Shown in pieces: positions 58,785-64,000 of a DNA stretch of 64,000 bases. A program made the position numbers and the translations under genes. Each line of letters starts with the position of its first letter. Positions within the stretch are counted from its first letter, which is position 1. Origin of the DNA: Liberibacter brunswickensis (lineage in GTDB: Bacteria; Pseudomonadota; Alphaproteobacteria; Rhizobiales; Rhizobiaceae); the NCBI RefSeq assembly GCF_036858155.1, contig NZ_JAAEJX010000002.1, forward strand, positions 34,983 to 98,982. Reading direction: 5' to 3'. The notes under the pieces are model-generated. The model was not told where the DNA came from. It worked only from the letters and a program-made list of their open reading frames with translations, and did not search any database.

Positions 58785-59504
58785 TCACGATACCATTGAA
58801 ATAGCACGATGAAATTCTTTAGCCGCAAGTAATGGATCTAAAGCATTTACAATAGGACGAGAAACAACTATATGGTTAGCTCCATATTCAAAGGCTTTTT
58901 CTGGAGTCGCAAATCTTTTCTGGCCATGTATTTCACTACTTAGCATCCTAATTCCAGGAGTAACAATTACCATATTATTGCCTACTACTTCTCTTACCAT
59001 ACGTGCTTCTTGAGGAGAACATACTATCCCTCCCATTCCTATCTTACTTGCCTGGATTGCACGCATTTTAACCATTGTAGAAATATTATTTTTATAACCA
59101 GATTCTCTAAGATCAAAATCATCCATTGATGTCAATACAGTAACTGCAAGCAAGCAAATACCTCTATCACGAGCAACATCTACAGCTGCACGCATAGTTT
59201 GAGGATATGCGTGTACCGTTAACATTACAATTCCCATGTTTGCTATATGCTCAATAGCTGCGACTACAGAACTTTCTATATCAAATAGTTTCATGTCCAA
59301 GAATACATTTTTTCCATCTGATATCAAATCACGAGCTAATTCTAATCCTCCTACAAACGACAGATGGTAACCTATTTTATAAAAGGAAACGGTGTCACTT
59401 AAAACTGATACAATCCTTTCTGCTTCTTTTACTGTTGGCAGATCAAGACCCACTATAAGACGATTCTTAATTTCAGAACAATCCATATTCAATTCAACAT
59501 CCAT
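58785..59504 (-). CDS. pyrF: Orotidine 5'-phosphate decarboxylase
   Basis: 239 residues. The conserved catalytic array FLDMKLFDI supplies Asp, Lys and Asp, with GLDLPT near the N-terminus, TPGIR in the phosphate-binding region and VVSRPI near the C-terminus. It converts OMP to UMP, the last step of de novo UMP synthesis, complementing CarA, CarB and PyrD in this window. An in-frame alternative ATG lies six codons in (MDCSEIKN). Confidence 0.95.
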   Translation of the reverse strand: MDVELNMDCSEIKNRLIVGLDLPTVKEAERIVSVLSDTVSFYKIGYHLSFVGGLELARDLISDGKNVFLDMKLFDIESSVVAAIEHIANMGIVMLTVHAYPQTMRAAVDVARDRGICLLAVTVLTSMDDFDLRESGYKNNISTMVKMRAIQASKIGMGGIVCSPQEARMVREVVGNNMVIVTPGIRMLSSEIHGQKRFATPEKAFEYGANHIVVSRPIVNALDPLLAAKEFHRAISMVS

Positions 59505-59591
59505 TCACTTAAAAACCTATTAAAAAAATTGATTATTTTATCCCTCTTCAATTATAGTTTTTAACATCAAATTTAGATTTTAATATAATCA

Positions 59592-60707
59592 TTATATCCT
59601 CATTGGCATCAAAACATAAAATGCATTCATCTCATTTATCCCTTTAATAAAAGCAGAAGAATTAGAGCCATCCAGCTGAAACACTACTTCTTCATCTGAA
59701 ATATTGTCAATAATTTCCAATAAATATTTATAATTAAAACAAATATCCATAGGACAATTATTATAATTTACATCCATATTTTCTATTGCTTTTCCCATAT
59801 CAGGATTATCAACTGTCATACATAGTTTATCAGAAGATAAAGATAATTTTACTGATTGACTCCGAATAGAAGATATTGTTGAAACTCGATCGACAGCATT
59901 TCTAAGGTTAATACAATTAACCCGCAATTCTTTACTATTATTATAAGGAATTACATTCTGATAATCAGGGAATTCTCCGTCTATAAGCCTTATATCCATT
60001 GAAATAGAACCTATTTCCAAATTAATTCTTGATTCAGAAATGCCGATTTTTACAGTCAAGTTTTTAGAAGAAATAATTCTTTGAATCTCACATACAGCTT
60101 TACGAGGCACAATAATACTTGGCATCTTAGCAATCTGATCTGCAACAGCAACCTTAGATACCGCCAAACGATGCCCGTCTGTTGCCACAGCACATAACGT
60201 TAAATCTTCCTCATTAATATGAAAAAAAATACCATTTAAGTAGTACCTTATTTCTTCAGTAGCCATAGCAAAGTGCGTACGCTCTATAAGGTTTTTTAAA
60301 ACAGCAGATTCAAGCTCAAAGGAATACACATAATCTTCTTCTTTTTGACTTGGAAATTCTGATTCTGAAAAAGATTGTAAATAAAATTCTGAATTTCCAG
60401 ATCTGACTAACAACTGCATTTCATTTTTATTACTATTAGAAAAAGAAATTTGCGAACCATCTGGTAGCTTGCGCACTATATCATATAAAAGATGAGCAGA
60501 TACGGTAGTAAAACCAGAGACATGAATGCTAGCAGGCATTGCTGCTGTAATTTCAATTTCAGGGCCACTTGCTTTCATTTTCAAAAAATTATCATCTCCC
60601 TTTAGAGAAACATGACAAGATACGGGTATAGTATTCTTACGCTCAATAATCCTACAAGCATGACCCAAAGTTTCAAGTATATCAGCACGCTCAACAGTAA
60701 TATCCAT
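59592..60707 (-). CDS. dnaN: DNA polymerase III beta subunit (sliding clamp)
   Basis: 371 residues with the three-domain clamp layout. The N-terminus is MDITVERADILETLGHACRI, the middle carries ATDGHRLAVS, and the C-terminus ends FYVLMPMRI, the hydrophobic-pocket end of DnaN. It is the processivity clamp for replication. dnaA is not beside it, as usual in Rhizobiales, so it does not mark oriC. It is divergent from pncB. Confidence 0.97.
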   Translation of the reverse strand: MDITVERADILETLGHACRIIERKNTIPVSCHVSLKGDDNFLKMKASGPEIEITAAMPASIHVSGFTTVSAHLLYDIVRKLPDGSQISFSNSNKNEMQLLVRSGNSEFYLQSFSESEFPSQKEEDYVYSFELESAVLKNLIERTHFAMATEEIRYYLNGIFFHINEEDLTLCAVATDGHRLAVSKVAVADQIAKMPSIIVPRKAVCEIQRIISSKNLTVKIGISESRINLEIGSISMDIRLIDGEFPDYQNVIPYNNSKELRVNCINLRNAVDRVSTISSIRSQSVKLSLSSDKLCMTVDNPDMGKAIENMDVNYNNCPMDICFNYKYLLEIIDNISDEEVVFQLDGSNSSAFIKGINEMNAFYVLMPMRI

Positions 60708-61024
60708 TACAACACCAAAATTTCCCTAATGACATCCAAACAATTCATCAATTTATTATAGATGATAATGAAATCATATTTTAACAACACAATAATAGTC
60801 AAATAATTATAGATCTTGGTTGAAAATACAAACCAATGAAGCAACATGCTTTATGAAAACAACAAATTGATTTAAAAAAAACAGTTTATCTTAATCCGTA
60901 ATATCATAAAATAATAATGTTATCATTATTTAGTGATACACTTTAAGCAATCTAGTATAATTGATTCACGATACGATAACAATATACCATATTACAAACT
61001 ATTTAATAATAAGAGTGATCTCCC
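60708..61024. other. Divergent region between dnaN and pncB
   Basis: 317 bp. A TATAAT at 60956-60961 is a plausible pncB -10 element, with no good -35. A short hairpin (AATAATG, TTAT, CATTATT) lies at 60913-60930. No ORF. Confidence 0.3.
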
Positions 61025-62323
61025 ATGAAAGAAGATATCTTCTTTAAAAAAAAACCTGAGTATTTTGCTATATCTGATCCTATAATTAATAGCTTACTAG
61101 ATACAGATTTTTATAAATTGCTAATGTTACAATTAATTTGGAAGTTCTACCCAAATATTAAGGTGACTTTTTCGTTAATTAATCGCCAAAAAAAGTTTTA
61201 CTTATCAGATAAAATAGATGAATATGAGTTGCGTACTCAACTAGATCATGCCCGATCTTTACGTATAACAAAAAAAGAGAGAAAATGGCTTACTGATAAT
61301 GTTTTTTATGGGAAAAAACATATTTTTGAATCAAAATTTCTAGAATGGCTTTCTAATTTTCAACTTCCAGAATATGATCTTTCGCATAAACAAGGACAAT
61401 ATATTCTTAAATTCCATGGATTATGGAAAGATGTAACCTTATGGGAAATTCCCTCTTTAATTATAATAAGCACACTTTATTCTCGTGCAAATATTAACTC
61501 AATAAGTCCTTCTTCTATAGATTTGATGTACTCCCAAGCGAAAAAAAAACTCTGTTCTAAGATTGTAAAATTAAAAGATTGCTTTGGATTAAAGATAGCT
61601 GATTTTGGAACTCGTCGTCGACATTCTCTAATATGGCAAAAATGGTGCATAGAAGCTTTACAAGAAGGCCTCAAAGATTCATTCCTTGGAACTTCTAATG
61701 CTATGCTTGCAATGAATTATAAAATTAATGCAATCGGAACTAGTGCGCATGAACTGCCTATGGTATCTGCAGCGATAGCATCAACAGATATAGATATCCA
61801 GAATGCCCCTTATCAAATGATGAAAAAATGGAATACTTTATATGATGATAATCTACTTATAGCATTATCAGATTCTTTCGGAACTGATTTTTTTTTGGCC
61901 AATGCTCCTTCTTGGATAGCAAAGTGGAAAGGTTTTCGTCATGATAGTGCATCTCCCATTGAAGGAGGAGAAAAAATTATTAATTGGTGGGAAAAGATGC
62001 GTTGTAATCCAAAAAACAAACTATTGGTTTTCTCTGATAGTCTTGATGTTAATTCAATCATTAATATTTATAAACACTTCGAAAACCGAGTGCAAATGAT
62101 TTTTGGATGGGGAACAAATCTAACAAATGATTTTGATGGCTGCATACCTCATAAACATTCACAAACAGGAAAATTACAAATTGTATGCAAAGTAATTAGG
62201 GCAAATAACAAACATGTCGTCAAATTATCAGATGATCCAGATAAAACAACAGGGAATATCAATGAAATTAAACGTTATCTAAAACTATTCGAAATGAAAA
62301 AAAATAAAACGTTTTTTTTATAA
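61025..62323 (+). CDS. pncB: Nicotinate phosphoribosyltransferase
   Basis: 432 residues, PncB type. Motifs: LLDTDFYKLLMLQLIWK at the N-terminus, the block FGTRRRHS, GTSAHELPM, which contains the histidine phosphorylated in the catalytic cycle, and LSDSFGTDFF. It converts nicotinate and PRPP to nicotinate mononucleotide in NAD salvage. This suggests use of host nicotinate. The C-terminus is short and lysine-rich. It is the last clearly chromosomal gene before the prophage-like segment. Confidence 0.95.
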   Translation: MKEDIFFKKKPEYFAISDPIINSLLDTDFYKLLMLQLIWKFYPNIKVTFSLINRQKKFYLSDKIDEYELRTQLDHARSLRITKKERKWLTDNVFYGKKHIFESKFLEWLSNFQLPEYDLSHKQGQYILKFHGLWKDVTLWEIPSLIIISTLYSRANINSISPSSIDLMYSQAKKKLCSKIVKLKDCFGLKIADFGTRRRHSLIWQKWCIEALQEGLKDSFLGTSNAMLAMNYKINAIGTSAHELPMVSAAIASTDIDIQNAPYQMMKKWNTLYDDNLLIALSDSFGTDFFLANAPSWIAKWKGFRHDSASPIEGGEKIINWWEKMRCNPKNKLLVFSDSLDVNSIINIYKHFENRVQMIFGWGTNLTNDFDGCIPHKHSQTGKLQIVCKVIRANNKHVVKLSDDPDKTTGNINEIKRYLKLFEMKKNKTFFL

Positions 62324-62356
62324 TATATTCCAAATCTATGATTAATAAGATTTTAT

Positions 62357-62550
62357 TTATCCTTCGTATTCTTTAACTACTTTCCTTATAGAAGATATTT
62401 CCCAATAAATTATTCCCAAATAAAATAATAGGATTATATTTATAATTGGTATTACTTCTGGTGTTGATAAATAAAATGTTATGTGAACTGGAATAGGAAT
62501 ATAAAAATTATAACAAATGTATTTGATCTTATTTTAAAAAACAAATTACA
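62357..62550 (-). pseudogene. Possible C-terminal remnant of a membrane protein
   Basis: An open frame of about 60 codons on the minus strand has no ATG, GTG or TTG start. It reads through a hydrophobic helix (VIPIINIILLFYLGIIYW) into a charged tail, SSIRKVVKEYEG, and a stop at 62357. The composition looks protein-like. It ends just left of the attachment-like 16-mer and could be a gene cut by the element. Could equally be chance. Confidence 0.3.
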
Positions 62551-62590
62551 TTTGATTTTACCAAAATAAACATATTAATCTAGTACAAAC

Positions 62591-62606
62591 TGGCGGACAG
62601 AGAGGG
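62591..62606 (-). repeat. Putative attachment site: copy of a tRNA-Ser 3' end
   Basis: On the minus strand the 16-mer reads CCCTCTCTGTCCGCCA, as in the 3' acceptor end of alphaproteobacterial tRNA-Ser genes including CCA. The rest of a tRNA is not here. This is what a displaced 3' fragment left by tRNA-targeted integration looks like. Confidence 0.6.
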
Positions 62607-62804
62607 GGTGTAATCAAATTCATAACTACTTGATTTTACACGATTTTTTATATAATTAGGCCTCACCTTTTAATAGGTGCGACCGACCCACTATTTTTAA
62701 TCAATTAAAAATTAAATTCCCTCGGTTCCTTTACTCAGATAAGTGAATCATACATGATACCGACAACTTAATGTTGCATTTTTTTTGTACAATGGAAGGT
62801 AAAT

Positions 62805-62996
62805 ATGAAACGCATTTCTACTTTAGGATTATTATTTGTTTTTCTTGGATTAGCGATAAATCCTGCTCTTGCACGTAAACCCAACTACTACAAAACTCGT
62901 TCTTATAAGAGTAAGAGTATTCATGTAAAAGGTTACTGTAAACGCAACGGAACGTGTGTCAAAGACTATTGGAGAAGCCCCCCGCAAAAATATTAA
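62805..62996 (+). CDS. Small secreted protein, candidate Sec-dependent effector
   Basis: 63 residues. A clear signal peptide (KR, then ISTLGLLFVFLGLAI, ending ALA at 21-23) leaves a basic mature peptide of about 40 residues. The mature part has a K/Y/S-rich stretch and GYCKRNGTCVKDYWRS. It resembles the GY-x-R-x-DGT-Y-V-x-x-H-x-RS motif found in short proteins of many Proteobacteria and phages, but with cysteines at 45 and 51 that could form a disulfide. Shine-Dalgarno GGAAGG lies about 8 bases upstream. It is inside the prophage-like segment. Export is well supported; a host target is speculation. Confidence 0.78.
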   Translation: MKRISTLGLLFVFLGLAINPALARKPNYYKTRSYKSKSIHVKGYCKRNGTCVKDYWRSPPQKY

Positions 62997-63037
62997 TCCT
63001 TTTTAGTTTTGTGTTAGGGGGGGGATAGCGAAAAAGC

Positions 63038-63187
63038 ATGCATGACAGGATAGCAATAATATATGGAATAATATTATCCTTTTTAAGTAGTTTGTGTGTA
63101 GGTATGCCAGAGGAGGATTATGATGCGAAGAAAGATGATATAGTACCTCTTACTCTTGGCGTCATATTGTTTGGATTTGGGGGGTGA
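63038..63187 (+). CDS. Small phage-type membrane ORF, part 1
   Basis: 49 codons from the ATG at 63038 to a TGA at 63185-63187. It has a hydrophobic N-terminus (IAIIYGIILSFLSSLCVG), an acidic turn (MPEEDYDAKKDD) and a second hydrophobic run (IVPLTLGVILFGFGG). The stop overlaps the GTG start of the next ORF as GTGA, directly after a G6 run. Small, with no family recognised; holin-like in general character. Confidence 0.45.
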   Translation: MHDRIAIIYGIILSFLSSLCVGMPEEDYDAKKDDIVPLTLGVILFGFGG

Positions 63188-63363
63188 GCAACAAACCCAA
63201 ATGTAACATATTGACAGGTGCTGCTCTTGGATTGCTTCCTAGGCTTTGTTGGGTATCGTGGATAACGCCGAGCGGCGTTCGTACTGTTATTACTACGGTT
63301 ATTATTACAGTATCTATAATAGGAGTATTATATGTAATAGACATGCTGGGCAGAAGAAGCTAA
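63184..63363 (+). CDS. Small phage-type membrane ORF, part 2
   Basis: 59 codons from a GTG at 63184 (shared GTGA with the previous stop) to a TAA at 63361-63363. It has one strong membrane helix (VITTVIITVSIIGVLYVI) and a short basic tail, GRRS. It may be a coupled separate protein or the C-terminal half of a -1 frameshift product with part 1. Its end overlaps the convergent holin-like gene by 4 bp. Confidence 0.45.
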   Translation: MSNKPKCNILTGAALGLLPRLCWVSWITPSGVRTVITTVIITVSIIGVLYVIDMLGRRS

Positions 63364-63848
63364 CACCGTCTCTTCTGAACTATTTTATCTGTATACCAGA
63401 AACCTAGTATACAAGCGATAATCTCTTGTTCAAAAGAGCTCAATATTGAAAGGGGGCTTTTATCAAATATGCCCTCTTTCACATGCCACCAAACTAATAA
63501 CGGATAAACAATAATCCAAAAAACAGTTGTAAATGGTCGTATTAAAGCATTAACTCCATCTATCCACTTAATACCACTTTTGGCTTGTTGAGCTTTTACA
63601 CGAGCTAATTTAATAGGTTGATCAGCCTTTAACTCTTCAATCCCGTATTTAATCTCTTCTAGATCTAACTGAGTTGAATTGTTCAATTTAGCCATTTCTA
63701 ATTTCATCTTATCATATTCTATTGAACGTCTTTGCATAAGATGTTCAAATACAACATCTACTATTTTCTCAAAAGTAGAAGGGATAAAACGAAGTAAAAA
63801 TCTGAATATTCCACCAGTTATAAAAGACGATATCATTGTTTCAACCAT
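63360..63848 (-). CDS. Holin-like protein, GTA-holin 3TM type
   Basis: 162 residues. The N-terminal hydrophobic or amphipathic region (about 5-35) is followed by a coiled coil (QRRSIEYDKMKLEMAKLNN to KARVKAQQAK). The C-terminal part has WIDGVNALIRPFTTVFWIIVYPLLVWW and ACILGFWYTDK, the layout of the 3TM holin family linked to release of gene transfer agents and phages. It overlaps the upstream small gene by 16 bp, a phage-like compact arrangement. Family assignment is by pattern recognition only. Confidence 0.65.
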   Translation of the reverse strand: MVETMISSFITGGIFRFLLRFIPSTFEKIVDVVFEHLMQRRSIEYDKMKLEMAKLNNSTQLDLEEIKYGIEELKADQPIKLARVKAQQAKSGIKWIDGVNALIRPFTTVFWIIVYPLLVWWHVKEGIFDKSPLSILSSFEQEIIACILGFWYTDKIVQKRRC

Positions 63849-64000
63849 CCTTTAACATTTTGAAAAAAGTATATTATAGCACCTCCAGCAGTGACTAAGC
63901 CACCAAATACTTTAATAAATGCACCTATACCTTTAGCAGTATTAAGAATATATAAAATCTCATCTATACCTTTCTTAATACTATCAAATTTGGTATTTAA
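63833..64000 (-). CDS. Small phage membrane protein, partial (runs off the right edge)
   Basis: At least 55 codons on the minus strand, open at the window edge, with the stop TGA at 63833-63835. It contains DSIKKGIDEILYILNTAKG, then a hydrophobic helix, AFIKVFGGLVTAGGAIIYFF, and a basic end NVKGWLKQ. The pattern (short coiled coil plus one helix) matches small accessory proteins beside phage holins. Overlaps the holin-like gene start. Confidence 0.55.
   Translation of the reverse strand, partial: LNTKFDSIKKGIDEILYILNTAKGIGAFIKVFGGLVTAGGAIIYFFQNVKGWLKQ

Larger units (their letters stand above)
62324..62804. other. Chromosome/prophage junction region
   Basis: 481 bp without a secure gene. It holds, left to right: a minus-strand membrane-protein-like fragment (62357-62550), the tRNA-Ser-like 16-mer at 62591-62606, a short IR CACCT/AGGTG near 62663-62678, and a perfect IR TTTTTAAT-CA-ATTAAAAA at 62694-62711. 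Confidence 0.5.
62591..64000. mobile_element. Left end of a prophage-like element (continues past the window)
   Basis: From 62591 rightward, the housekeeping genes stop. A tRNA-Ser 3'-end-like 16-mer is followed by small phage-type genes, including a GTA-holin-like protein with an overlapping partner. G-tracts of eight and six bases, unusual in this AT-rich DNA, occur at 63017-63024 and 63179-63184. The right end is not visible. Confidence 0.65.

Noticed and set aside
59592..60707. Origin of replication near dnaN
   Set aside because: dnaA is not adjacent, no DnaA-box cluster is visible, and Rhizobiales do not usually have oriC beside dnaN.
62641..62711. Small RNA or tRNA-like element suggested by paired short inverted repeats
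   Set aside because: The CACCT/AGGTG and TTTTTAAT/ATTAAAAA hairpins are short and do not build a known RNA fold; noted only as part of the junction region.
1..64000. CRISPR arrays or insertion sequences
   Set aside because: I saw no regularly spaced repeats with spacers and no transposase-like reading frame in the window.

Overview
The window is AT-rich chromosomal DNA from a host-restricted alphaproteobacterium of the Rhizobiales. Gene content and order fit the genus 'Candidatus Liberibacter': rhizobial gene neighbourhoods are kept but individual genes are missing from them. Spacers are very AT-rich, pseudogenisation is visible, and the cell-cycle circuit genes pdhS, gcrA and cckA are all present. 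I cannot resolve the species from sequence alone.

Layout. 1-5000: rsmB (partial), an SDHAF4-type assembly factor, prs, midA, lgt and ubiK. 5243-10234: tRNA-His, an unexplained 780-bp stretch, the PdhS-type histidine kinase and guaA. 10372-21813: a TerC/CBS membrane protein, fdxA, carD, rplY, aspS, carA, a YfgM-like TPR protein, der and metK. 21918-28605: an XRE regulator, lnt, a CorC-like CBS protein, ybeY, miaB, tsaB and a NifU-type scaffold, which is a rhizobial gene string with several members absent. 28736-36399: gcrA, argD, argF, pyrD, a D,D-carboxypeptidase, a TPR lipoprotein, rpsU and pdxJ. 36744-43873: carB, greA, an LpcC-like glycosyltransferase, pyk and a DUF1036 secreted protein. 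44596-48295: a frameshifted S24 (LexA-like) regulator and ileS. 48625-51505: a tandem pair of paralogous proteins of unknown function with near-identical N-termini and divergent C-terminal halves. 51998-62323: cckA, acnA, a Bax-inhibitor-1 family protein, pyrF, dnaN and pncB. 62591 to the right edge: the left end of a prophage-like element, starting at a 16-bp copy of a tRNA-Ser 3' end and carrying a small secreted protein, two overlapping small membrane ORFs and a GTA-holin-like protein with an overlapping partner.

How the genes fit together. Most genes are core housekeeping: pyrimidine synthesis (carA, carB, pyrD, pyrF), late arginine steps (argD, argF), translation and tRNA modification (aspS, ileS, miaB, tsaB, rpsU, rplY), central carbon metabolism (acnA, pyk), envelope (lgt, lnt, carboxypeptidase, LPS glycosyltransferase) and the CckA/PdhS/GcrA cell-cycle control layer.

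The points most worth following up are: the tandem paralog pair, which has a pre-toxin-like N-terminal module; an apparently full-length Lnt in which all three expected catalytic residues are replaced; the S24 regulator broken by what looks like a 2-bp deletion next to its catalytic serine; and the prophage end with a tRNA-Ser attachment footprint and a candidate secreted effector.
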